A stretch of DNA of 61,581 nucleotides, from the NCBI RefSeq assembly GCF_001949145.1, contig NW_019091769.1, positions 9,281-70,861 on the forward strand, given 5' to 3'. A program made the position numbers and the translations under genes. The DNA is from Acanthaster planci (taxonomy: Eukaryota; Echinodermata; Asteroidea; Valvatida; Acanthasteridae). The notes below the pieces were generated by a model that worked only from the letters and a program-made list of their open reading frames with translations, did no database searches and had not been told where the DNA came from. Each line of letters begins with the position of its first letter. Position 1 is the first letter of the stretch. Below, piece by piece: positions 25,692-38,800 of this stretch.

Positions 25692-26223
25692 GAACATTTT
25701 TCACCTGTTTTCATGCTATAGTTTAAAAGTATTTGAGAAAAAAATTGCCAATTGCCAGTTCATAATTATATTTGGGGCGATGTGTTCTCTATACATGAAT
25801 ACAACTTCAACAAACTAGAGCAGCCGCTATTACGGAAGTTTTAAAAAGGCATATTATGAAGGACCGTCAATTTTCCCTTTTTGTGTTTAAGTTTCGCGCA
25901 AGCCTATAGCCACTCTATTTTCGTAGTTTGAACTGCGCATGCGTGTTCTCATAGCACTCTCAGACTTGTAACTTTGTTTTCGACGGCTACCCTGTACAGA
26001 GAACTCTCCGATATCCAAAAAATATTGTAAACAATGTAAAAAGTTCAGAGAAATTCAGATACTGATTAGCCTAATTTTCAAATGTACAATAACATAATAA
26101 TTATTTTAATACATTATTAAAATTGTTTAATTGCACTTTTTAAAATACTCTCTCTTTTTACCCTTTTGTTCGATTTATGCATCTACATTTATTCTGTACA
26201 CATATAATTATGTAGTATGCAAG

Positions 26224-26391
26224 TTCCAAGTAATGGACTTGAAACCTGCAGAAACGCACAATCCAAATCCAGTTACATTTTGTCATAGCTCAAGAGGATT
26301 TGTCAAGAACCTCGTTGATTCCAGCGACATATCTGAGATGCCTGCATTGAAAAAGCTTGACGAAGATCAGGGCTGTTTCACAATCAAAAAG
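26224..26391 (+). CDS. Weak candidate coding exon
   Basis: 56 open codons with balanced composition (MDLKPAETHNPNP near the start, LKKLDEDQGCFTIKK at the end) end in a plausible donor (AAG|GTTTGT). The acceptor (GCAAG|TTC) has a poor pyrimidine tract. No partner exon is identified. Phase 0 would allow joining to 18935-19012, but that is one chance in three. It could also be a decayed transposon frame. Confidence 0.18.
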
Positions 26392-26840
26392 GTTTGTACT
26401 AACAAAACAGCTGAAATTTTAACTGTTATTATCGGGAGATGTGATGCAACCGTTACACTACCGTATAAACAGTCTGCATTGAGGCTAAATCACGCACTTA
26501 ACATAACATTTATTTCCAACGTACGCATGGAAATTGCACCGCTGGTGTTATTTTGGAGCCCCTATATTTTATCGTCGTCTTGATTTACACTGAGTTTAAT
26601 CAAGTTGGCGATGGTTATTCCGAGCATGCCATGTTCTGACCGCTTCAACCCCGAATCCAAACGTTTTGTGGTTTAACTGAAAAACTGAAGGGTACTTTGC
26701 ACGCAAGAGTGAATGTTTGCCGTCTATCCGGTTCGTACGTGACTTCGTCATACAAGCAGATGCACTGCTGATTGCAGGCTCCCGTTAGACAAACACGGTT
26801 GAACAAGTTGTGGGTTAACTGTCGGTTCCATGTCGCCTAA

Positions 26841-26880
26841 CTGTATGTGCAGTGGGCGTGGTTTAAATGAAATGACGTCA
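26841..26880. repeat. Dispersed repeat fragment containing a CRE site (copy 1)
   Basis: GTGCAGTGGGCGTGGTTTAAA followed by TGAAATGACGTCA recurs at 50131-50170 with one substitution and a one-base indel. Both copies end in a full TGACGTCA palindrome. Confidence 0.55.
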
Positions 26881-27078
26881 TACATAATATGAACCGGATA
26901 GAGGCTTTGCGTGGTAGCCATCTTGCAGAGCAGTTCTTTGGTCCACAGGGAAGCATCCTTTGTGCAAACCCTGTGGAACAAAAAGCACTGGCCTATAAGA
27001 TGGCAGCCATGCAAACGCCAAGTATGGGGAGGGGAGGTTCGGGAATGTCTGGTGAAACGTCGCTGGATTCGTCTCAAC

Positions 27079-30000
27079 TTAGCGCGCAGTCTGAGCAAAA
27101 TTCAGCGATCCCGACACGCTCAGATCCAGGGATCGGTCTGTCTGGTCCCCGCCTTGCTGCGCCTCCGTGTCGCTGTGCACGATCTGCCCGGACGAGGACA
27201 TGACCAGTACGTTGCCCACGTGCATGCCAAGCTCCTTCCCGTTGCGCACCACCTCGGTTACGTCCTGGTCGTCGTTGAGGATCTGGTCTCCGCAGACGAT
27301 GTACATGCGGTCGGCACTGAGATTCTTGCGGCGCGCCAGGAGCTGCTTGAGCTGCTGCACAGTGGCCCCTGGCTCCACGTCCAGGCCGATGTCGGTGTTG
27401 GTGGCGTGCATCTTGATGACGAGGGAGCAACTGACGAGTAGAATAGTGCCCTCTTCGATGTTGTAATGAGCGAGAGTGCGGTGATCCTCCAGCTGCTTGC
27501 CTCTATATGATATCTGGGAACAAAAACCAATAAGAAAAACATTTTCATCAGACTTTGGCTCGGTTAATTTAAGCGATGCAAGGCCCATACTTCTGGTTAT
27601 CTTTTGATACTTTAGAGCTTTTCCTTACCCTCCATTTTCATTGCCGTGCAAGAAAACTTTACTGTCAAGGGTTATTACTTTGCCTGTATAGAATTTTCAT
27701 TGAATACGCGCCGATATGCAAGAGACGTTTTCAGCTATGCTTAATGTCTTGGTGTTTCAGCGGATCTCTGGCCAGACACAAACACCCTTCTAGAGACAGG
27801 TTTAAAAGCACATTCTGGAGACGCACCTTCATGTTGTCGAGTGGCAGCTTGGTCTTCTCGAAGATGTTAGCTTTGATGTTGGCTATGGTGTTGACTTCGT
27901 CGGCTGTGATGGCCAGCTGCTGGTTGCTGGACAGCTGCGCAATCACCGTGAAGCGCAACCTCAGATCCAAGGTGGCGTTCTTGCGGATGGAGTAGAGCTG
28001 CAGAGGGGCGTGGTTCTCCAGGAGCACTTCCTTGTAGGCTAGCAGCTGCTGGTGGGGCGGGGTGCCGGTGTACTTGTAGATGCGCGTCTTGGCCAGGGCC
28101 ACGGTGTCCTCCTGCGAGAACTCGATGGTGTGGGTAGGGCCGTTGCAGCTCCGTACCTAAGTTGAACCCGACAAGTGGCGAAAAACTTGTCAACGTCCGT
28201 ATTACATCCTGTTTCTTTAAATTCCACTTTTTTTAGGGTAAGTTATCTGGGAAAACTCAAAATTATTTTACATGGACAGTAGTCTATTTATCGGAAAATG
28301 TGCGTGTTTCTAGCTAGCTTTCAACAAACGAATTATGTAAAAAACGATTTTTGAACGAGAGGGATTCTTGAAAACTTCATTTCATGTTTTGAAGTACATT
28401 CCATTGTATAGCTTCTCGTTTTTGTGTCCTTCCTGACCCAAGTTCTTTGCTCCATCTTTATAAAAAGCTCGAAATTTATCTATTCCTAAAATGGCAACTT
28501 GACTCAAGTTCCACATTCAAAAAAGGAAACATAGAATTTAAACCTTTTTACGGGCACCCCAACACTTTTCTGGAAGGGGTTGCGAATTGTTTCAAACTTT
28601 TTTCGACTAAAAGAAAGTTGCAGTGAAATTTTACCCTGAGTTTGAGAACGTCTCTTTCCTTTACTTGAGGTGCAGACAGTCTCAGTTCGATCTTTTGTAA
28701 CCCTCCCGGGCTACTGCTGCTCGGTAGTGTCATGCTATCATCCAGTTGCTGTCCGTTCAGGAGGAGACTCTGCCAGCTGGCAGGTATCCCTTCCTCCGTC
28801 TCCAAGATGTTTTTGAAGGCCCCCACCGTCTGCAGCCCCGCAACCTTCATCTCGAAGGACGCCTTGCTGCCGCGTTTGGCGTAGCGGGCTCCCTTGAGCA
28901 CCACTTCGTAGCCAAAAATCTCCGGCTCTGGGTCGGCGTCCAGCTGGAGGCTAACCTCGCTCGGGGGCACTGATTCGGCCTCGATGCGCTGACCGTCGTT
29001 ATCATCGCCGGCCTCATCGCCGGCAACCTCCGCCTCCCGGCGCGCTCGCTCGGCCAACAGCATCTGTTTCTTCAGCTCCACCTCGCGGCGCTGCTGTTCC
29101 ACTTCGATCCAGCTTAGGAGCTCCTCGCGTTTCTTCAGCTCTCCGTCTTTCTTGTCCAGCTCCTCCAACCGATCCGCAATCTCTTCTATTTTTTTCTGAG
29201 AGGGATAACTCAGGTGGAAGTACTCAGCCTCCCGGTTGAGTATTTCTTTATCTCGGCGAATCTGCTCCACCTCGATCATCCGCAAGGCGCGCTCCATCCT
29301 CTCCTGCGCCTGCAGACGATGGTCCAGGACATCTTGCAGGCTATCCAGCTCTTTCTTCTTGATCATTATTTCCTCTTCTCTTTGGTTGAGCTCCTCTTCT
29401 TTGATGTCCGCTTCGGATTTCATGTTACTCATTTCCTGGGATTTGTTCTCTAGCTCCGTCCCCCATTCTCGCAGCTCGGTTTCTGCATCCTGCACCTGTT
29501 TCTCTTTCTTGTCAATGCTTCTCTTCTGCTGGTGCAAGTCCTCCTCCTGCTCCTTGACTTGCAGCATCTTCACGTTGAGCCGTTTCTCTTTCTCTCTCAG
29601 TTTTTCCTCGCGTTGATTTAGGTTTTCGCCAATGATTTTGACGTCTTCTTCTGCCTGGGCGACGGACTGTTCTTTCTGCTTGAGTTGGGCTGCCGTCTTA
29701 CGCTGAGATGCCTGCATCAGTTTTATCTGCTCCTCCAGACGAATGGTTTCCATTTCTCTGCGGCGCAAATCGATCTCCTTCTTTTTCAGGGCGCCCTCCT
29801 TTCGAGCAACTTCCTCTTCTCTCTCCGAGATCTGCGATTCGTTCATCTCCAGGTTGTTTTCTCTCTCCTTCATCCTCTCTTGGCGGACGTGGTACTCAGC
29901 GCTTCGCATGTCTTGTCTTTCTCCTCGACGAGCCGCATCGAAGCCCCTCTTCTCCAGTGAATCTTGCTGACGCCGCTGAAGTTGGTTGCGCTGCTTCTGC

Positions 30001-33000
30001 TCCTCCTCGCGTCGCCTCAGCTCTGCCTCCTTGGAGGCAAGGTACGTCTCCTTCTGCTCCAGAATGGACATGCGTCTTCGTATTTGGCCTTCCCACTTGC
30101 GTTGCTGGTCTTCGAGTTTCTTGCGCTCTGCTTCTGCCTCGGCGAGTCCGGTCTCCAGTAGCTGGCGTGCCTCGGCGGCCTGTTGCCGGGCTGCCTCGGC
30201 CTGCGAGACAGCAGCGTCCCGCTCCTCCTCAGACAGACGCAGTTGAATTTTTAGCTTCTTGATGGCATTGTTGGCCTCGGCTGTCGCCTGAATGCATCTC
30301 TCCAACTGCAGGGACTGCTTCAGGCTGTCGCTTTGCGACTCGGTCAGATCCGACTGGAGATTTGTCAGGGACTTCATGACGTCGTTTGAGGGCCCCACAC
30401 CAGCTGATTGGGGTGAGCCCCGCAGACTTCCGGGTGAGCCTGGCAGTGACGAGTGTTGGCTTCCAGCGCTGTGCTTACTACGACCTACGCTGGTACTACC
30501 TATGAAGAGACAGAAAGGCTACGAATTAAGTAAAAGGTCTCCATTGCTCTAGGGTGTCTAGAGGATTCTGTTGCGGATGTTGATGTTTGTTAGTAAGACA
30601 GGCCTATATCGAATTTACTTAATATACCTTCTTCATAGTATTGATACAAATTCAAAGGGGATTAGTGAAACGCGTGGATGCGTAAAACGCCCTTAAAAAG
30701 GGGTCCCCTGCTTTGCCTCTGAGGATAAAAAATAAATAGCACAAAAATAATAATTTTACTTTCATACATAAAACTTAAAGAAAGGTTGGCGTACTTTTGT
30801 GTGGTGGCACAACGATGTTCTTCAGCTGTTCCCAGAGTTGGTTGGACAGGTGCTGGAATGGTTCCCGTAGAATCTGCACCAGCTCGAAAAAGGGACCGTA
30901 CTCGTTGATCTGCGGCAGAATGGCCTCAAACAGAATCTGCGCCTTGGCCTCGGCCTCGGGCTCCAGCTCCACCTGCCGCTTGGTGGCGCTAGAGAGTATC
31001 ATCCGTTTGCCCGTACCGCCAGCCTCCAAGTGTTTGACCAGTCGTGTCGGGTCGGCGGCCACGTCGCTGATGAAACAGTTACGGCAGCTCTTGAACACGT
31101 CCGCGTAGCTGTCAGCCCTTGCACTAGATGGTTTCCGTTTGATATCTACACATGGTGAACAAAAAAGTCTTAAGGTCAGTTCATACAACGGCCGGATGTG
31201 AAACCAAGGCGAATTTGACGTCCAAAGAGATTTGCATCAAAATTTCGCTTTAAAGTAGCTCGAATATTTGCTCTGATGTCACAAATCGCGTCTGTGTTCA
31301 CTTTGGCGCTTAGTGAGAAACGACCTTTACTCTCGGAATGATCTGTCCAGATCCCCTCGTAAGCTGCACGAAAAGGCCTGGGATTTATTTAAGTTTAATA
31401 GGTAGTGTCGTGTCAATTCCACGGAAAGTGGAAATTTGCCATTCTGTGACAAAGCTTACTTTTACGCATGCATTTGAAGTCAAAAAGAGACTGTTTTACC
31501 AATGAACATGGAAGTAAAGGCTGGTTGTACTACTTATCATTTTGAATTCCATTTGCCCCTTTTCATTTATGAATTATGAATGATTAGACCTAAGAGGTTT
31601 CTAATGGAGAGTAGTTTCCAATTTTGCGTGCAACCGCTCATTTCCATGTTTTGCATTCCTGGGCAGAACCAATTAACATAATTGGTTTTCAATAAACATC
31701 GAATGGTGATCAACGAGAGTGTGCAATATCCGTGGCACAGTGGCCGATCCAATAAGCAGTGGTCACTGAAAGAATTATTTTCATCTCAATCGTCAAAATA
31801 TCTTGTGTAGACGTCAAATACCGTGTACTCCTTCTCATTAGGTTTAGTGATTGTTTGGGTGCAATCCTTAATAAGCTCATTGCTAGAGAGGGTCACCAAC
31901 TGGGGGTAAGGGTCAGCGACTTGACAGTTGAAACAAAACCTATGGCAATGTGTTAACCGTGAATTTATTCAACAACAGTGACAGAGATTGTTGCAAGTTA
32001 TTAATTAAAATTAGCAACGTGGACCACTTTGTTGTGAAATAACCAATTTTACTTCAACATCTCCTTCAACGATCACAAAATGTGACTCCATGGATATTTT
32101 GTATACGGAAAGTTACACAACTTAAGATCCGCGCGTCATAAATTCTTGGAAGGGTAATTGTAAATAGCAAATTTCTTCATCGAGAAAGCCCTGCATATAG
32201 TGTTATAATGAATCGCCTTGAGGCAAGGGCGGTCGGGGTCAATATCTGTGACTGCAGAGCGGGAGAACCCGACTCCATGGGCTGCGGCAAGATCGTACGC
32301 GTGGGAACAAGGCTGAATGGCAAATCACACTTTATGGTCCGACTGAACTAGTGCGCGCTCGATACTATGACGTAGTACGTGTGCGTGGGCCCATGGGCAT
32401 GCGTGCATCAGAAGGCTTTCATCTGTTATCTAAGGGTGTGTGTTTTACTTACGTAATGACTCCTAATAGAATAAAATCGTTAATTTACACTCAACACCAC
32501 GAAATTCTTACAAAAGCATGCAGCAAAGCTTCAAACCGATCTCTCACCAAACATCTAAACCTCTGTTGCCGGCTTTTCGTCCGCAAAATAACGCGTTTTT
32601 GGCTTTCCAAAATCAATCAAGTTTTAGCGCTCCGTCGTTTTCATTTCTCATATTGCATTCGGGATGACCCAAGCTACAGGAAAAGTAAAATGGCATTGCA
32701 GATCAATTATATCCAGAAAATGTGCTGACCTCATGAAAGCGGAGGGGAGATGACTGATTACACTAGCCAAAGTATGTTTTGTGCCACTTAATTTATTTTG
32801 TCGTGCAAGTGAATTTAACGGTCCAGGATTATTCGAACTTAAAGCATGTCTCCGTTTCAGCGCCCGTAAACCTTAGTTTCAAAAAAATAACGATTGTGCT
32901 GGAATTTTTTTTATTTGCATTACCGAAGCTGTTGCACCACAGGTTTGCAAGCTAAGTTGCATGCTTATGACGGTTAATTTTTCCCATTCATCACTGGAGG

Positions 33001-35840
33001 TCGGAGCAACAGGTTGGAGACCGTAAATACCGCAACATGTCCATCGTCTCTCCGGTCTCCACATTAAAAATAAACAGTACCCGAGGAGAATAAGTGATTT
33101 ACAGATTTCAGGGGGAAAAAAGATAAGCTTTAATTTCCAAGAAGTTGGGATAGTGTTGCGAGAGCCATGACTGTGATTAATTAACAGGTTACTGTAGATC
33201 TATGCTGCCGCATATACGAAAGTACAAATTTGACTTAAAATTAATAGAGCCTGAAAGTATAAGGGCACGCAGTGAGCTTCCGGAACCCTCGCGCAGTCCG
33301 CCTATGGGAATTTTTATATTGGGCCGTCCTATCACGTTTGATAATTTTTTGAAGAATAATTCCTAACTGAAACCACCCCATGAAACACTCACATTGGAAC
33401 TTTACCTTTGTCTTCCTCAAGGTATACTTGAAAAGTCACCTGGATATGGGTAAAAAACGAATTTCATGTACGATTTTTCACGTCCGGCGATATCATACCT
33501 AGGTCTCCTTGTCCATGCACGTTTGTTTTCATTCCCCGTGCTTAACTTGAAAACGAGATTTTACAACGTTGCAAAGATTTACCTACCTGCAGTCGATGGA
33601 TTCCATATTCCATTGAGAGGACATCACGCAGTTGTTGTCAGCAAAGGTTAGATAGATATTCGGAATCTTTCGTAAAAGTAGATTACTACTTTAACTTTAA
33701 CTGCCATAAAATTTCAAACCGTGAATGTTCATCTGCGTAAAAGACTGCCGCATTGGACTGCTCTTCATATATTTTAGATTTACGGAAGTGATGGGTCAAT
33801 TTTTGGCAGAATATTCCTCTTCGAAGTCAAGTAGTTTTTCAGTTTCTATAAATTGATATACTAGCAAATATTTTCCAAAGCCCTTTTTCCAATTTGGATT
33901 TTTAATGATGTAACTGAACGAAAAAATTACAAATTCTAAAATCATTGCTCGTACTTTTTCCTATCCACGGGTTCCGGAAGCACGCCATCAGGGGTCAACT
34001 TTCAAGCTCGATTGCGCGTCAGTGTAGGCTGGTGTGCAAAACAGAAAATGAATGACCTTTGAAGGCCACGATGAGAATGCAGTGGGGATTACACGTACGT
34101 CAGTTTATGGACAAAAACCTTGTCATACATAAATATCCTCGACGAAAAATCAGTTCATAGTATCACCAACCCAAGAGGTTGAAAGATGGGACAAAGGCCG
34201 CATGCCGAGGTAAGACTTTGGGACTCTTGATAACAATGACATATTGTCCTCGTTAATGTTCTACCGTTTCACCAATAAAACAATCACAAAACAGATTCAA
34301 GCCTAGGATTTGTCTGTGTGGTTATCTACAAGGTACCAAGTTGCGGGGTTTGATGTCCTTTTTAATTTTTTTTTTAGGAGCATGACCTCAGACCCCCTAT
34401 ATAGCCCCATCCCCCAATAATCCTGGGCACGCCCTACTGATACATTATATATGTAGTGTAATGCATCATGCGGTTTTCGATCCAGAGGATAATATGTTCT
34501 ATGCATGTTGATACTCCGACATGTACACGTATGTATGTGCGCGCACAACCAGGCAGTTGCGTGTAAATTCTTTTTGAAAGATCAATCAGTTTTCTTTTCT
34601 TTCTTTTTTAATTGGTCAGTTTAAACATTCGTATTAAACTGCTCGAGACTGTTTCAGGGGAACAAACTTTAAAATGACACAACTTACTTCCCGAGAAGAA
34701 TATTTTGTTCAAATTATTTAATTGAAAAGCCCACTTTTTGAGCCAGCACAGTAAAAACAACATAGAAGGAAAAGTGGTATGTTGTAAGACGATTTGCAAA
34801 GTTTCTCAGATAATTCGTAAAAAGCCATTTCCACGGGTGTACTTTCTCATAGTTTATTACATTATTTTTCATTTTGTAACTGGAGCTAAACCAGACTATC
34901 AAATGAAAAAAAGTCAGTTTGGGGCCATATTTGGAATATTTCTGTTTCAAGTCGGAAATGTGGATATCACATTCAAAAACCAGACTTAATATTACGATTA
35001 AGATATTTAAAAATGATGAAATGCCATTTCCAATTAAACCGAAATGATTCCAGCATCGTTCTTCATTGATTATCCGTGGGAACTCTCACGCGTAGTTAAA
35101 AAAAAGAAGACCTCGCTCAATAAGGTCAACTATAACAGTAATGAATTCACAAAGGTACCGGTCGTGATGAACCTCAAATGAAACTAAAGGTCAATGGGGG
35201 ATATCAGTGAAGGGGTTCTATTCGCAAATAACTGTGTCTTTGTGTTGATCCGTATACGCGTCAAGAGCGACTCTCGGCATAGTTAATCCTTAATTACGTC
35301 ATCGTTGGCTCCCCAAAATATGAAAATTGATAACAAATATATTTTGCTAAAACTTTTCTTTCCTTTATGACATTGTCGTGCATCCACAAATAGTATTTCA
35401 AGCTTTTGAACTTGTTGGGTTTCCGGATATTTTGAAGACAATCCCTCTCAAGGTTTCTTTCGTTTTTTTTTTGTCTTCGACATTTTTCACTGAGCCCTTG
35501 AAATCAACGCGTACTTACCCCCTGTTGTTTTAGTCTTGCGCTTGGGGCCGGCGCTGGGTCGCTCCTCGGGTTTCAACAGTTGCTGTGCCAGCTTGTCGTG
35601 TCCTTGCTCTCGGAGTGTTTCACAGAAAGCCTCGTAGTTGCTGGTCTTGGAGATCTTCATCACATCCATAAGCTTGTTGGCCTTGTCCTTGTTCGTCCGC
35701 TGCTTCAGGATTAGGTCGCGGATCTCTTCGCTGATGCTGCCCCTCTCGTACAGCTCCCGGGCCACCTTCTCGGCGTCGACCGTCTGGCCCACCTCCTCCT
35801 TGAAGGACTCCAGTAACTTTCTGCGAGTCGAACGATCCAT
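27079..35840 (-). CDS. CARD-CARD-coiled-coil-4xUBL scaffold protein
   Basis: Five phase-matched exons: 35840-35519, 31145-30795, 30499-28635, 28156-27827 and 27513-27079. They encode 1100 aa. Residues 1-92 are a CARD (RKLLESFKEEV, ARELYERGSISEE, KANKLMDVM, FCETLREQGHDKLAQQLL, matching the six-helix pattern). Residues 120-218 form a second, divergent CARD-like helical domain (VFKSCRNCFISDV, LVKHLEAGG, AQILFEAILPQI, FFELVQILREPFQHLSNQL). A Ser/Gly/Pro-rich linker leads into about 450 residues of heptad-rich coiled coil (265-716) and an acidic linker. Four ubiquitin-like folds follow: about 755-833, 841-914, 914-985 and 986-1063. Hallmarks are EGIPASWQSLLLNGQQLDD, TGTPPHQQLLAY, YRGKQLEDHRTLAHYNIEEG and CGDQILNDD. 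No UBL ends in Gly-Gly, so they are not conjugatable. CARDs and coiled coils oligomerise; UBLs recruit ubiquitin-binding partners. The innate-immune or death-scaffold role is inference. Confidence 0.9.
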
Positions 35841-38800
35841 CTCCCCGCCAATTTCTGTCTAAGGAATTCCGATCTCTTCAGAAGACACGCCCTTTATACG
35901 CTACTCCCAAATGAGACAATTTGGGCGGTTGCGTATACTTTGTCAAAAATAAGGATATTTTGTCTCCGCTAACAGACAAACACCTACAAGCTCCGTCCAC
36001 TGTGGAACCAGAGAGCAAAATGGTGATGCTGGCCTTTTGTTACCAATTTTTATGCATCTGGTCCCCATGGCAACGTAACCAAGCAGCCCGTTATCATCGC
36101 TGTTATTATTTCCCCCGCGGTGGAGGGACTGAACGTCTGGTGGTAGGCAGAACCATCCAATCAATATCAAGGTTGTTGGGTGATGCACAACGTCAGCCGG
36201 ACGGTCGTTTAATACACGCACTGCACGCACTGCCGTGACTATCTATAAAGCAATCCAACCAAACAATGACCCATTGTGTTTTGGAAGAGCTTCTCCGATT
36301 CGTAGAAGCATGGAATATAACGCTGCGTCATTTGTACATTTTAACAGAATATCAGGTTTAACCGAGGAAGACATCAGTCAACATACACGACCTTTTCATG
36401 TGATATTAATATTCAAAAAATATAACAACCACTTCCATACAGCTCCACTCCCTTGGGTTTTCCACGAAGTACAAATTACTCTTAATACAGAAGCCGAAGA
36501 CCACCATTACATTGTATACTATAGAAAACTATTTTCTCAGCTCCACGAACAGATTGCCAATAATTCATCGCATACCTTGACTCTTCTGTGAGCCGTGCAA
36601 TATCATGCACATTCCCTTCTACCAAAGACATTGGTATATCCAGCGAGGGGGGCGGGGCGCAAGATACCCCTGGAGAAGCTGCCATTTTTTCGGGATTGAT
36701 AGCTTCAATACTTCAGGAACAGGATTACTGCCTTTATTTTTGGGTTGACAAGGATTCTTTGACGGTTAAAAATTCCATACCCCGACTCAAAGCTCGATGC
36801 CAATGACTTCGCTGCACAAGACTCTCATTAAAATATTTTTCATACAAAAAAGTTGCAAAGAAACTTCATCCTTTCATTTTGCATATTCTGGTTAAAACAC
36901 AGTTAACTTGATGAAGTTCCCGAAGTTCCCGAACCTTCTGGTATACGTAAATTACATGCGGGGATAAATTTCGACACTGAAACTGCGAATGAAAGCTTCA
37001 TTGCCTGCAAAACAGTTGACTGCACGGTGAACAATGATACCCCACCCCACAGGATGACCAGCGGCGTATCCAGTTTTGGTGGGTGTGTGTGTGTGTGGGG
37101 GGGGGGCAATTCAAAAGTGAATGTGGCTTTGGGCTCATTCAATATAATGCTTGGGGTGAAAAAGTTACAAAAGCCTTACAGTCCCTTGATTTAATCATTG
37201 GTTTACTTTATTTGCTGGTGATGTTTTCTTCGGGTGTTGGTGCTAATATTTGATAAACAAATATACCAGTTTCTTCCCTTTTCACCTATGAAATATTCTT
37301 TGATAAAGAAAAAAAATCGGGGGAGTGTTCCCCCTCCCCCCATACGCCATTGGGGATGACACTTGTTCTGTAGACGGCTGCAAAGGCCCACACGACAAAC
37401 TGCAAGTCTACACAATAATGGCCGTTGCCATGGGTAACTATTGTGCATTTCAGAGACAATATTGTCAGTAGATCATTTCACTTCCTGTCCTCACATTAAT
37501 GGCCACCATCCGTATACATGCATAAACGTCTAGCTTAGCTGTGAAAGACATAAACACGCTGTTCCACCCCCTCCCTCGGGACAAATAAGCTAGCACATGC
37601 AATATAATTTGTAAGGCGGGGATATTTTTAATTTACAGAGAATCAAGAGAATTACATCCCATATTCGAAAAATTTTCAATAGCCAACCTTCTACTTTTCA
37701 CTCCAGTCATTTAGAAGTGATTAAGGATCGCGTCTAAACATGGATATTGGCAGGATTTTTCCGGGGGCAGGGTGGGGTGGGGAAACTCGGCAACTGCTCC
37801 CGGGGAAACTTCTCAGGGTAGGGGTATAATAGCACTCATCAGCAATGAAGTGATAAACCAACAACAGTGGAAAGGGGTTAATTTCGATTTTTTGGAATTC
37901 TTCAAGCAAAATGGTGATTTTTCATTCCCTTTTGGCTCTTTTTTTTTCATTCTCTCTCCCATTTATCTCTCGCACTTTTTCAGGGGTGGTGTGTGCTGTT
38001 TTATTTTTTTAATTTTATAAAAAACATTACTCTCTGGGGACACACTACGTACTTTCCTAGTGGGCAAATGGTTTTTGAGAGGAGACTAGTCTTCAAGACT
38101 TCATGCTTTGTAGAAGCTTCCCCTTTTGGAAAGTCGGACTTTACTTCCCTTTACTTTACGTAAACAAAGGCGACCCACTCTGAGTACGTGACGTCAGCAT
38201 GCGCGTGTGTGCCTGTTTCCCAATCGCCTGTAGACTTGGCTGAAAGTCCACGACTGGAAAACTGTGTACAAATCCTACAAGTGCCTTTCGCAACGTTTTG
38301 AACAATATGCCACTAGGACATCCTAGTGACATAGGACATGAGGGTGTTTACAAACGTGGATACGCATTTCTGGGACAGAATAAAGTGCATGGTTTTAAAA
38401 ACTCCGAGGACATCCTCAGAGCACAACACTCGTCGTTCAACCTTGATTACACCGTCACATTTCTAGTAATAATCAAGCCTAGGCCCTAATCTTCGGAAAA
38501 TTTTCTTTCAACAATCAATTTCATATGTCTCCAAATAATTTCTTAGTCATCATAATTTTTTTTAAATAGGGAACAGTATCTTTCTCAAAAGAGATATCCT
38601 TGCATGGTGCAAGGTCTGTACCCGAATTACCACTTTCACCATGAAAAGTTTCAAAGCTCATCAGATCCTAGATAAGAACAAATTGAAGGAGCTTCAATCT
38701 TCTTTTATCAATAATTAAACAAAAAACAAAAAATCCAAAGTGACAAAATCCAAGTAAAGACATTCTCATATATTTAGTGTCTGTGCTGATGAATAATTGA

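Larger units (their letters stand above)
20588..27078. other. Intergenic region between the GTPase and CARD/UBL genes
   Basis: About 6.5 kb of mainly A/T-rich DNA. Supported contents are a dispersed repeat piece at 21370-21396, the foldback element at 25001-25691 and the repeat fragment at 26841-26880, plus one weak exon candidate at 26224-26391. TTTATT at 26509-26514 reads AATAAA on the minus strand, about 565 nt past the CARD/UBL stop. Several C-runs and G-runs (about 22420, 25342) look like low-complexity sequence. Confidence 0.45.

Noticed and set aside
26748-27098. Minus-strand 116-aa frame just downstream of the CARD/UBL stop
   Set aside because: It lies in the 3' UTR, overlaps the dispersed repeat and shows no family features.
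27167-27466. Open frames on both strands over the UBL exons
   Set aside because: They are out-of-frame or antisense to a UBL-coding frame that is confirmed by repeat homology and phase.
28746-30262. Several plus-strand open frames across the coiled-coil exon (for example 29708-30262, 184 aa)
   Set aside because: They are antisense shadows of a long Glu/Arg/Leu-rich exon; they have no splice-site support or motifs.
33256-33990. Possible inverted repeat with GAGCTTCCGGAACCC and GGGTTCCGGAAGC ends
   Set aside because: The matching arms are only about 15-17 nt and nothing else pairs; too weak to call an element.
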